A stretch of DNA of 64,000 bases from Fusarium oxysporum f. sp. lycopersici 4287. Its lineage: Eukaryota > Ascomycota > Sordariomycetes > Hypocreales > Nectriaceae. The position numbers and the translations under genes were made by a program. How positions within the stretch are numbered: the first letter of the stretch is position 1; each line of letters starts with the position of its first letter. The notes under the pieces were generated by a model. It was not told where the DNA came from. It did no database searches and saw nothing but the letters and a program-made list of their open reading frames with translations. Positions 1-8,736 of this stretch are shown one piece after another. Where the stretch lies: positions 62,001-126,000 of the forward strand of contig NC_031000.1 of assembly GCF_000149955.1 (NCBI RefSeq), written 5' to 3'.

Positions 1-464
1 ATGAAGACTCGACTCCCTCGTCGGCCCGTACTGGTTCTTTTTCACGGTCACGAGGGCTACCCTGCGCTCATAAGCTGGAAAGTTTATTAGCTCGAGATCA
101 AGCACTACAACAAGAAGATTTTTATCCGCACTGGCACTTGACTCGGAAAGATAATCGACGACCCCTTTTAGACCCCCGCCAGCGAGTCGATCCAGTCGCT
201 GTTAGTTCATCTCTGCCGTTATCTAGTGTAAGAAGAGAACTTAGTGGCTTCGAAATCATCTAGAACGCAAGACCGATGCGTAACCCTCCTTTGTGTAGCA
301 AATGTCATATCCTAGGTCACGCAAGGAATTCGGAAGATTGTCCATTACGATACTCGGAACTAAGAGCATTGCCAGTCGTATCTTCAGACCAGCCGCAGGC
401 GTGTTCAGAAAACTTTCAGTGGATATCCTACGCAGCCCCCCGTTCCACCTACTCGGCACTCTAA
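1..464 (+). pseudogene. MULE-type transposase, C-terminal remnant
   Basis: Frame 3 is open from the window edge to a TAG at 261-263 and then continues in frame into a zinc-knuckle-like tail. The first part contains GLPCAH (Cys at nt 63, His at nt 69) followed by DFYPHWHL. This is the SWIM-type C-x-H segment seen near the end of fungal Mutator-like transposases, which normally cut and paste DNA. After the stop the frame reads CSKCHILGHARNSEDCP at about 288-338, a C-x2-C-x4-H-x5-C knuckle also usual at the end of such proteins. The catalytic domain would lie to the left of the window. The internal stop says the copy is dead. Family assignment rests on these two short motifs only. Confidence 0.55.
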
Positions 465-640
465 GTTGCACCCGATTCCTTGTTTCATCTGATGCTGGTC
501 AGTTCGGTATTTTCTGTTTATCAATAAGATAATCCATTTGAAATCTCTCTACGGCAAAGGCAATGAAAACGTAGGAGATAGAGCTGAATGGCCTCTGATG
601 AGCACAATTTGCGGGAAAAAGATAATTTCGGGCATGGCCA
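465..640. other. Left flank of pogo element; possible NLR fragment
   Basis: There is no stand-alone gene here. If the pogo element (643-3062) and one TA are removed, a frame starting at the ATG at 588 runs into the NB-ARC relic at 3065. It reads REKDNFGHGH and then MEKTQ, which lines up with the usual fungal P-loop pattern GLGGMGKTQ. A TGA lies just upstream at 585. The evidence is one short motif, so this link is tentative. Confidence 0.35.
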
Positions 641-796
641 TACCATCCCCCACCACATAAAGAATCACACCACTTAAACATAGCACAAAAGATCATCGCC
701 CCATACAAAATCCAATATTTGATTCACGCAGAAACCAACCACCTTGTCCATTGAAAATGAAGCCACTCGAATTTTATATAGAGAATTGCTTAAATT

Positions 797-2849
797 TTAC
801 TCTCTGCATGGTTTTTTGATCTCCCGACTGCTCCGTGTGCGCTGGCAGTGCTTTGTTACGACCTTAAAGTCCTCACGTTCGTCCTCTGACCTGACACCCA
901 CCTCAATCACTTCCTCGACCTCCTCATCCACATCTACCTCTATTTCTGCCTCCTTTGAGTCACGAAGAGCTTCTCCAGTCGCTAGAGCCTCCGCTAGAGC
1001 CATGAATCGTCGGTTCGGGTTCGGTACCGCCTTTCTTTTCTTCCCTCGCCGCACCTGGGCCATCTGCTCCTCGAGGCCAGTAATCTGCGCATTCTGAACG
1101 GCCACTTTCATCTCTAAAGCTTACAATCCCTTTGCGATCTTACTGTACTTCCGCCTGGTCGGAAGGCTTCGGTGTTTGGCCATTTCTCTTACTTGCCGGC
1201 TCGTTTTCGGCATATCATCTGAGTGCAACTGAGGAGGGCTCGGCGTCTTGAACTCTTCTAGCAGTTTTTCTTTGTCCGGTTAAATTTCCGGATGTGTTAA
1301 AGCTTTATAACGATTTATTGGCCAATTTCCAGTAAACCTCCAGCCGGATAAGATAATCTCCTTCCTCATGCCCGCCTCTCTAGCTTTCGCATATGCCCGA
1401 ATAAAGTTGACTTTATCAACTGGCGCAGAATCGGTTAAACTAGCCAGATTTTGGAGTTCTTTCCGATACGCACCTTTAATGCCATTAAAAATTCCATTGT
1501 CTAACGGTTGTAAACCATGGAAACAATGTGCTCGTAGGTAGCAGCGTAGACGTTGTTCAGAAAGCACGTCGCCATCCACTCGTCCTGACTGCTCGTTAAC
1601 GACCCTATAGCGGGTGACTCCGCAGCGAAAACACCAAAATGCTCACCTGCGCATGGCTCCCGTGACCGTCAAGGATAATAAGTCCCGCATCCGATACATC
1701 ACGAAGCTCCGTTTGAGGTGGATAAACATCCTTCAACCACTCGTGAGCTATGTGGTTGTCGGTCCAGCCGTTAAGGGATGTGATGTAATGCCAGTCCGCT
1801 ATTAATTGTTGGAAAATCCGGGAATCCCCCTTCCCTTCAGGATTCAGACTGTTAGTCTGAAAGTCCTAGATTTAAAGTTCAAAGTCCTAGATGAAATCAT
1901 CCGGAGATATAAACCCGAGAAGAACTCTCACCTCAATAATGAACAATTAAGTTTCATAAAATATATTTTCACCCGGCACTACTGAGCAATATAAACAACA
2001 TTAATTCGAATTTGTTCAGAAACCACTGCTTCTACAACACTTTTCCTTTAAAGATAATTCCCTATTTTAAAGCACGGTTAGTTGCGGTAATAGCCTCAAT
2101 AAACGAAGTCTAGGTGCGCGACTGGACGCCTTTTAATAACGAAGTCTTCTTCGGGTTGGAACTCCCAATTATGAGGTTGTCTAAGCCTTATGGACAACTA
2201 ATTAGTTATGGTGTATAAAAACCCATAAGGAATTTATAGAGGACTTACCGAAACCCGCCATTATGCCGCCCTCATCCACGTTAACCCTATTCTCAGGCTT
2301 GATCCAGCCATACTCGTTCTCCCGGATATCGAAGTACCAATTGACCGCCTTCGGAGTAAACCCGTCAAATCTGGCGGCTTCCTGGTGTTTTCCAAGCTTA
2401 GTAGATAGTTTTGCATGACGATTGATGAACCTGGTAGTCCAGCTTTTACCCAATGGCTTGTTATCTCCCTGTTGATGGAGGAGAGCTTTGAGGTACCTTC
2501 AAAGTTGGCTATGTGTGAGAGCGTAGCCCGAGGATTCCTGCTGCAGAAGCCAATGAAGTAGGTGGTCCTCCTGGCTTGTAGAAACACATTGGTGAGGGTG
2601 GGTAGACTCTTTCCTGCTCTTCTGGCCAGAAAGTCTTTTCGAGAGGACGGGTTGAGGCACCCCGTACTTATCGGAGGCCTGGTAATTATTGTGATAGATA
2701 ATCTTCAGTAATATCGAATATAGCAGTAATAACGTTTTTTTCGGTATAAACATCGCGACACATTTTGGAGATATTTTACGCGCGTAAACTACGCCGAGAG
2801 TCTTTACAAGTGTCGAAGGATGAGAAAGCGAGAAATGCAAATTTTTCAA
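797..2849 (-). pseudogene. pogo-type (DDE_1) transposase, frameshifted
   Basis: The minus strand holds pieces of one transposase in several frames. From the N-terminus: a psq-like helix-turn-helix (ASDKYGVPQPVLSKRL, about 2670), a CENP-B-type HTH (GKSWTTRFINRH, about 2450), the first catalytic block NVDEGGIMAGFG (about 2265-2300), LIILDGHGSH (about 1665-1695) with the second Asp, and HGLQPLDNGIF (about 1490-1520) with the third. The C-terminal stretch 1111-797 (NRRFMALAEALATGEAL, then an acidic run) matches the usual tail. Frame changes, stops and the inserted LTR mean no protein is made. Such enzymes cut at the TIRs and insert at TA. Confidence 0.8.
1807..2000. repeat. Solo LTR (copia-like), copy 1
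   Basis: A 194-bp unit starts TGTTGG and ends AACAACA, the TG...CA ends expected of an LTR. A perfect 5-bp duplication TTAAT lies on each side (1802-1806 and 2001-2005), showing integrase-type insertion followed by LTR-LTR recombination. It lies within the transposase of pogo copy A, so it arrived later. A second copy lies at 37766-37960; most differences between them are C/T or G/A transitions. Copia is guessed from the short length and TGTT...AACA ends; no internal coding region was found. Confidence 0.8.
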
Positions 2850-3064
2850 TATCCTGAAACCCTTATGATATACACGAAGTCAGAAGAAAAATGGCCTAGG
2901 ATAAGACACAACGTAAAAAGTAATTTACCATAGGTTTTTTTCTCTTGCGAATGGCTTTATTATGCCAAAATGCGGTGCAAATAACATGGTAGGGCTTGTA
3001 TAGAGCGGTGATCTTTTGTGCTATTTTTTAAGTGGTGTGATTCTTTAAGTGGTGGGGGATGGTA

Positions 3065-3540
3065 TGGAAAAGACACAGATAGGCCTGCGCTTAGCTCACT
3101 GGGTGAAACCCAACCATTCTGTTCATTGGATGGCTGCTTTCAGTATGACCGGCTTTGAAGAGGAATGCGGGAAGCTTGCCAGGAAGCTTGGCATCCGATG
3201 CTCTGACCATGTCGATGTTAAAGAGGCAGTGCGACAGTATCTTAGTTTGAAAGATGCAGGAAATTGGTTTCTTATCTCGATAGCGCCGACCATATGGAGA
3301 TTTTCGACAAGTCGACGCCTGCAGGTGGGGGAATCCACGATTTTCTTCCTTGTAATGGTGACGGACGGATCTTATTTACCACATGCTCCAAGCAAGTCGC
3401 CCTTACTGCAGCAGGGACTGCGGTAGTAAGATTACCACAGTTGTGTCTAAAGAGGCAACAGATCTCCTGAAGGAGTCCTTGATCGATGATGACGAGCTAC
3501 ACGGTGACATCAGACAGCTGCTTGATTTTTCACCACCAAA
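3065..3540 (+). pseudogene. NB-ARC (NLR-type) NTPase fragment
   Basis: Three overlapping frames together give the NB-ARC core of a fungal NOD-like receptor. They show the end of a P-loop (MEKTQIGLRLAHW at 3066), then NWFLI with DSADHMEIFD (Walker B region, about 3264-3310), then GDGRILFTTCSKQVA (sensor-like block) and VSKEATDLLKESL (about 3440-3480). Fungal NLRs use this domain to bind ATP and switch on an N-terminal effector. The P-loop glycine before KT is Glu here. At least two frameshifts are present, the 5' part is separated by the pogo insertion, and homology stops near 3535 where piggyBac-like sequence follows. It is a non-functional relic. Confidence 0.75.
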
Positions 3541-3590
3541 TTCATCAAAATCCTCACACAAATGAATCCTATCCTGTCGTGATTGAAACG

Positions 3591-4975
3591 ATGAGCTCTT
3601 CAAAGATACAAGGTAGCATAGATGATCACAGCTTTGATACCCCCCTTTTGAGGGCAGCTAATGACCCCACCGGCGTGCCTAATTTTCCGCCCGAAGAGGA
3701 CCGCGGTGATGATTTTCAACCTTTCAATATAGAATATCGTGATTTCAAGAACAACCCTCTACCTAAGGAACCACTTGAATTATTCCAGCTTTTCGTACCT
3801 ATTTCCCTTATACAGTCATGGATCGAATACACCAACAGCTGGGTCGCTCACCTGCTTGAAAATGCCGTTATTGACAACTGGAATACCCCCCTTTCCGAAC
3901 ACTCACGCATCCTCAAATGGGAAGGCATCTCCACCTCAACGGCTTATGTATGGCTTGGAGTCGTTATTTACCTAGGGATTCATAGGGAAATAACAATAAA
4001 GGACCATTGGAAAGCACCCGGCCTAGGAGATCAGCGCCCTCTTTACTCAATCATCAAGTTCATGCCGTTACGGAAGTTCGAGCTGATCAACAGGTATTTC
4101 TGTACTTTTGACTACACCAAAGTCGATGTGAGGGATGAGGGTGATCTTCCAAAGACTTTCCAAGAGGCTGAAGAGTGGTCTAATCTCATACAGAAGGTGT
4201 CAAACGAGCTCTATTTTCCAGGGACTAATCTGACTGTAGATGAGTGTATGGTGCCGTTTACAGGCAGATCGAAAGATACAACGCTTGTCAAGAATAAGTC
4301 CACGCCGGTGGGCTTCAAAGTCTGGGTTATCGCCCAACAGGGCTTCTTTCTGCGGTGGCTTTGGCACGTGAAGTCATCGCCATATACCGCTGTTATAGTC
4401 AACCTACCTACGCCGATGCCGCTCAGTATAAGGATGAAATGAATCACGTTGGCCGCGGTGATCAGATAAGGTCCTATACAACGTACGAGCACCGATTCCG
4501 GCGCGGTCCTTGGCAAGCGCTGCTTTGGAATTTCCTCCTTGAAGTCGCACTTGCGAATAGCTTCATTTTACAGAAGAAGACCCGGCACCCTCGTTGGAAG
4601 CCCTACAGCACGCTGCAAGCTTGGAAGGAGTGCATTTGCAACGCCATTTTCAACACATATGCTGCTGAATGCGGCACAACGAAGAGAAGCCGGTCAGGGA
4701 AGGAAGAAGACATCGAGGATATAGAAGCACGGCAAAATCACCTACGAAGAGATATCAATCATGTCTATAGAGGCAGAAGAAGCCCTTCCTCTTGCCTAGC
4801 TTGCAAAGGCTTACGGCAAGGGCAGCCTCGACCTTTTAAAAAAAGGAAGGGAAAAGGAGGCTATCTGGAGCCGATATCAGGAAACCAGGGGTGCCGGAAG
4901 ACTAGATACGGCTGTAAAGTGTGTGATGTAGCGATTTTAACAATGCTAACTATTGGTACTCATATCACACACTAA
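3591..4975 (+). pseudogene. piggyBac-type transposase, internally deleted
   Basis: A frame open to 4442 begins MSSSKIQGSID at 3591. It carries the DDE_Tnp_1_7 (piggyBac) N-terminal region and LTVDECMVPFTGR with the first catalytic Asp (codon 4239-4241), followed by GFKVWVIAQQGF. A second frame, 4355-4975, resumes with YKDEMNHVGRGDQIRSY and LLWNFLLEVALANSF, the block around the last catalytic Asp, and ends with a Cys-rich tail (CLACKG ... CKVCDV) like the C-terminal zinc-binding domain. The middle, including the DNLFTS-type second Asp block, is absent and the two parts are out of frame. It cannot be active. No TTAA-flanked TIRs could be fixed. Confidence 0.8.
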
Positions 4976-5688
4976 TTTAGGTGTAGGTGGAGGTACCAGT
5001 CGTCACCGTCATTTTGACTTGGCCCCCCCCCCCCCCCTGTCGTGACCTTTTGGTAGTCTTGTGCTGCTCAAAGAGATAGCTTACCTCCGTAAATTAACGG
5101 AAGTAGGGCTAACTTTGTAGGTTCGGCGGGTTGACAAAGTTTAAATGCTATTCGCCTACCGATTCTGATAGGGCACAGCTACCAGATCTGCCGCATGTGA
5201 TCGTGAGGGGCATTACGCTCAGACCGGTACATACTAGAGTTCCTCAGGTTGCTGTGCAGTCGGGGCAGAGGCAGTGCCGCGTTCAAATCCCAACCAACGT
5301 GCACGGATAAAAAGGATGTAATTTTATGAAGATAATCGAGACAAGGGGGGGTCAGCGCACGGACGAAAAGCGTAATTTACTAAATTACAAGTAGTCCTTA
5401 GTACAATAGTAGGGAGTCGGTTCCTTGATATTGTACTGGGGTAGCCACACACGATGAGGTTTAGACACTTTGTGGCGCACGTCTGATCACCGTGCCGTCG
5501 CCTATGATCCTCCCATGCTTGATTTGGTGGCGTCGAATAGCGGACGCAGCTGGAAGTTCGTTTGATAGCCACAATGCCCAAGTTCACGTCAGACTGCTGC
5601 GGCTGAAATCTGCCTTGCTTTTTTCACAAGGTCCAAAATCAGGCTGGCAGCAACAGGTGCGATGCGATTCTCCCCCTCGAGGTCTAGA
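4976..5688. other. No gene recognised; contains a C15 run
   Basis: This stretch follows the piggyBac relic. It has a run of 15 C at 5023-5037 and a GTTCAAATCCC string near 5281 resembling a tRNA B box, but no cloverleaf can be folded around it. Open frames are short and unrecognised. Confidence 0.6.
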
Positions 5689-5985
5689 TCACCGGTACTG
5701 TAAATTAGCCGAGGCGCCTGCCAGCCACAACTCGTCAACCTTGACAGAGTGCCATATGGGAGGCTTTAGCGAGCGCACCTGGCAATGCCGTGCTTGCCCG
5801 GGTGCTCCGATGCACGTTTGGGACTTAAAGCGAAACCACACTTGGTACATATGATGGCTGCCTCCGGAAGGTTGTAATAAAAGACCGAGCCTCTCGAGCT
5901 TCTGCAGCTTTGCTGGGGGTAGAGTGGGTTGGCTATGTTGTTCTTGGTCATTCCCGCTCTCGTCGGTAGAGAAGCGAGCCATCAT
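5689..5985 (-). pseudogene. C2H2/DUF3505-type (helicase-linked) N-terminal fragment
   Basis: Two minus-strand frames combine to give a short N-terminus (MARFSTDESGNDQEQ, from about 5982). In the other frame follow FYYNLPEAAIICTKCGFAL and SPKRASEHPGKHGI (about 5775-5880). The pattern Cys-x2-Cys then His-x3-His is the BED/C2H2-like finger found at the start of a large fungal family (DUF3505), often linked to RecQ-like, sometimes telomere-linked, helicases. A frameshift separates the parts and nothing further downstream is preserved. Assignment is from memory of the family pattern; the helicase itself is not present. Confidence 0.4.
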
Positions 5986-6962
5986 GATTAGATCTGTGTG
6001 ATAAATAGAATAATAAATACGTGGAAGTTAAGCAGATATTCTATATAGAGATGATAAACATATGAATCTAGTAGATGACGATGATTGTTGTTGTTTCGTT
6101 CTGGAGTAACTAAGTGTCGCAGGGTAGGCATGAGCTTCACGGTCTCAGGAAATAACTGCATTAGTAACCTAGCTATATGCTTTAAGTAACTCTGCGGGAT
6201 GGAATACCCCGCACAAGAACAAGTCAAGAACAATAATCAATCAACATATTTGCTGCTGCTCATCACATTCACTTTAACCCTTTAGGCACGCTCAATGCGT
6301 CACTAAGTCATTGAACTTAACAGGGGTCAGAAGACGGAAACGCGACGCGTTTCGCGTTCAGGTTTTTTGATTTCATTAGCGCTGTACGACAAACACAGTG
6401 CGTTTCCATAGGGGGAAACACGGAGCGAAGATGCTAGACGGTGATTGGTCAGAACCAGGAACCGCAGTGCGTTTCTGGTGGTAATTCTTGAGCAGGGTAA
6501 AAAGCTAACCAATAGACCAAAAGTCAACAGTTCAGTCACTAATTGACTGGACTGCCCTCCAAATATAAGGAGCCTAGGCTGTCTCCAGCAGCTACAGTAG
6601 GTCTTCCGGGCTCGCAAGCCACTATATCATTATAAAAGCGCAAGAAGCATCCTAGCCTTCGTATCTATATTTAATATTATTAGTAGTGAAGGAATTAATT
6701 AATTAGATAAAAAAATTAAATCTAAGAAGGAAAAGTACGTCACATACTTGGATGCATCGCATGCTTATTATATATGTTAGTAATATAGTTAATGTAAATG
6801 ATAAGCAAGCAGCATAGACAAGCAAGTGGCACACTCTACTTTTTACCTTAAAAGCAGTTTTTTAAATAATTCTTAAAAATTCAAAAGTCTGAAAACCAGA
6901 AATAACCTAATTTATTTAACTATAATATATTTTTGATATATTTTTCTAGAATTTCTTACTAT
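5986..6962. other. Intergenic, increasingly AT-rich; shared block at 6226-6302
   Basis: No gene is recognised. The block at 6226-6302 (CAATCAATCAACATATTTGC core, ending CACGCTCAATGCG) reappears with changes at 51238-51322, each time upstream of a minus-strand relic of the same helicase-linked type. From about 6660 the sequence is strongly AT-rich up to the Gypsy insertion. Confidence 0.5.
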
Positions 6963-7200
6963 TGTCACAGCTCGACCAGACTGGCCTACCCTAGACCACT
7001 AACAAGGTAGATCCGGATCACGTGGCGATACGTTATCGCAGAGACTTTGTTTACCGACCAGATAGTTCCTGAACGTAGCTCCTCGAGCTACGTCTTGTTA
7101 ATAGAGCCTGACCTGCCTGCAGTGCCTATCCGTAGCAATAGACCGTATTCTGCCTGAAGCGTTCCCCGTTCACCTGCCCTACCGAGCCCAGCCCGTGACA
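6963..7200 (+). repeat. 5' LTR of the Gypsy element
   Basis: 238 bp, TGTCACAG...CCGTGACA. It holds a perfect 9-bp-arm hairpin (ACGTAGCTC, loop CTC, GAGCTACGT) at 7073-7093. It should contain the promoter and transcription start of the element. Confidence 0.95.
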
Positions 7201-7202
7201 CT

Positions 7203-7211
7203 ACGTAGCTC
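7203..7211 (+). promoter_or_regulatory. Candidate self-priming primer-binding site
   Basis: ACGTAGCTC begins 3 bp after the 5' LTR. It is the exact complement of GAGCTACGT in the LTR (7085-7093) and a direct repeat of the first hairpin arm (7073-7081). Tf1-type chromoviruses prime minus-strand synthesis by annealing the 5' end of their own mRNA to a site just after the LTR. A TGG-starting tRNA-type site occurs at 7219 but would need a tRNA with an unusual acceptor stem. The role is inference. Confidence 0.5.
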
Positions 7212-7234
7212 CCACCAATTGGACGCCGAACGCA

Positions 7235-8626
7235 ATGCCTGCCCACCCGACTCCCCCCGCTATCCCAGGAAGCCGCGCCGAATATGAGGCATGCTATGCA
7301 GAGGACCCCGATAAGTGGTACCAATACCTAAGCGACGCCTACGCCTGGATGAAAGAACAGGAATCCAACCAGGTCGCAGCCGATAGGAAGCTCGTAGAGC
7401 TCCAAGTCCAGGTCGAGACCCAGCAAGAGGAAATCCTGAACCTCCAGAACACCCTACAGGCGGTACAGATCGAGAAGTCCGCCGCCATGATGCAGAGGTC
7501 ATGGGTAGAGGACCGGCTTGATAAGAAAGAAAAGGAACTAGAGGCGGCCCGGGATGAAGCCCGCCAAGCTATAGCCTCTAGACTACCTACTGTATCAGCC
7601 CTAACGCCCTCCGCTACGCCTGATCCCCTTGCTAAGACGCAAGCAGCTGAGATTGTGGGAGCGGCTCCGCCTCCTACTACCCGATCTACCGCCTCCGCCT
7701 ACCTTTCAGAACGACTACCCGACCCTGAGAAGTTTGAAGCTACCCGCGCAGACTTACGCCGCTTCCGTGATGCCATTACAGAGAAACTAACCGTTAATGA
7801 AGACCGATACCCGACTGCAGTGAGCCGTATGGCTTATGTGAATAGCCGACTGAACAAGGAATCCTACAAGCTCATACAACCTTACATCTTTAAGGGAGCT
7901 TGCCGCCTTCCAGACTATCAGGATATCTTGGATATCCTACAGGGCGCCTATGGGGACCCGAACGAAGCCAGAACAGCACGACGGAAGCTAGATGTTATCA
8001 AACAGAGAGATAGAGACTTCTCTACCTTCTATGCCGAGTTTCAGAGCCTGAGCCTTGATAGCGGCCTTGAGGGAGATGCCCTGGCCCCTTTCCTCGAGAA
8101 GGCCGTATCGAAAGAGCTATCCGAGATGCTCCTGAATAACCCCCCTGCCGATTACAGCTATAATACATTAGTATCGCACTTCAAGGAACTGGATATACGC
8201 CTGCAAGAATACCGTGAGAAGAGCCGACCCTATATCCCTAAGAGGTCGAACCCTATACCTCGTGTAGGTCCTACACGCACACGGGCCGAGAGACAAGAGA
8301 GGAAGTCCCCCTCGCCCCGTAGGGGTCGAAGCCCCCCTGAGAATCCCCAGCTTGCCGGAGACCCCATGGACTTAAGCAATCAACGCCGCTATATCCGCCC
8401 GAACTACCGCAGAGAGAATAACCAGTGCTTCCGTTGCGGGTCGTCATCTCACTACCTCCGCGACTGCCCTGAACCCGACACCCGGCCTGCTAAATTCCGA
8501 CACGCAGCTATTCCCCAGAGCCCTTACCGCTATAGCCGTCACTCCTCTCCAAGATCCCCGGCTCTAGACCGATCCGACTCCCGCAACTCACGAAGGCACC
8601 AGGAAAACGGGGCGAGCCTGTCCTAA
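7235..8626 (+). CDS. gag: Gag polyprotein of the Gypsy element
   Basis: 463 aa from the ATG 34 bp after the LTR. It forms the particle that packages element RNA. The N-terminal third is rich in Glu/Gln/Lys heptad-like sequence (about residues 45-110), probably coiled coil. Residues about 150-320 fit the retrotransposon gag capsid region ([39 protein letters not shown]). A basic Arg/Pro/Ser stretch follows, then a CCHC knuckle C-x2-C-x4-H-x4-C at residues 398-411 for nucleic acid binding. The frame ends 110 bp before the first pol ATG, but the pol frame is already open from 8536, so gag and pol overlap in a -1 relation. No disruption is seen. Confidence 0.9.
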   Translation: MPAHPTPPAIPGSRAEYEACYAEDPDKWYQYLSDAYAWMKEQESNQVAADRKLVELQVQVETQQEEILNLQNTLQAVQIEKSAAMMQRSWVEDRLDKKEKELEAARDEARQAIASRLPTVSALTPSATPDPLAKTQAAEIVGAAPPPTTRSTASAYLSERLPDPEKFEATRADLRRFRDAITEKLTVNEDRYPTAVSRMAYVNSRLNKESYKLIQPYIFKGACRLPDYQDILDILQGAYGDPNEARTARRKLDVIKQRDRDFSTFYAEFQSLSLDSGLEGDALAPFLEKAVSKELSEMLLNNPPADYSYNTLVSHFKELDIRLQEYREKSRPYIPKRSNPIPRVGPTRTRAERQERKSPSPRRGRSPPENPQLAGDPMDLSNQRRYIRPNYRRENNQCFRCGSSSHYLRDCPEPDTRPAKFRHAAIPQSPYRYSRHSSPRSPALDRSDSRNSRRHQENGASLS

Positions 8627-8736
8627 GTCGGCGGCAGGCTCCCGCCTCACTACCACCCGCACTGAAGATCAGACTATCTGCCGCCTCGGTCCATGGGATT
8701 CCAGTTGAAGAGGAAGGGAACCAACGTTCTAACTTA

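Larger units (their letters stand above)
643..3062 (-). mobile_element. pogo/Tc1-like DNA transposon (copy A), with TIRs
   Basis: This 2.4-kb element is bounded by inverted repeats of about 60 bp. Both ends read CCATCCCCCACCAC from outside in, then a TAAAGAATCACACCACTT block and ATAGCACAAAAGATC. A TA dinucleotide flanks each end (641-642 and 3063-3064), the target duplication of the Tc1/pogo group. The minus strand carries a broken DDE_1-type transposase. A 194-bp LTR is nested inside at 1807-2000. A second, end-truncated member of the same family lies near 33.2-33.98 kb. The boundaries are read directly from the sequence. Confidence 0.85.

Noticed and set aside
744..1097. Plus-strand 117-codon ORF
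   Set aside because: It is the shadow of the pogo A transposase C-terminus on the minus strand, which has the recognisable family pattern.
5250..5310. tRNA gene or tRNA-derived SINE around GTTCAAATCCC
   Set aside because: A B-box-like string and a weak A-box-like string are present, but the spacing is too short and no acceptor or T-stem pairing can be formed.
7219..7233. tRNA-type primer-binding site TGGACGCCGAACG in the Gypsy element
   Set aside because: It is 18 bases from the LTR and would need a tRNA starting CGCCGAA, which is unlikely. Kept only as an alternative to the self-priming site.
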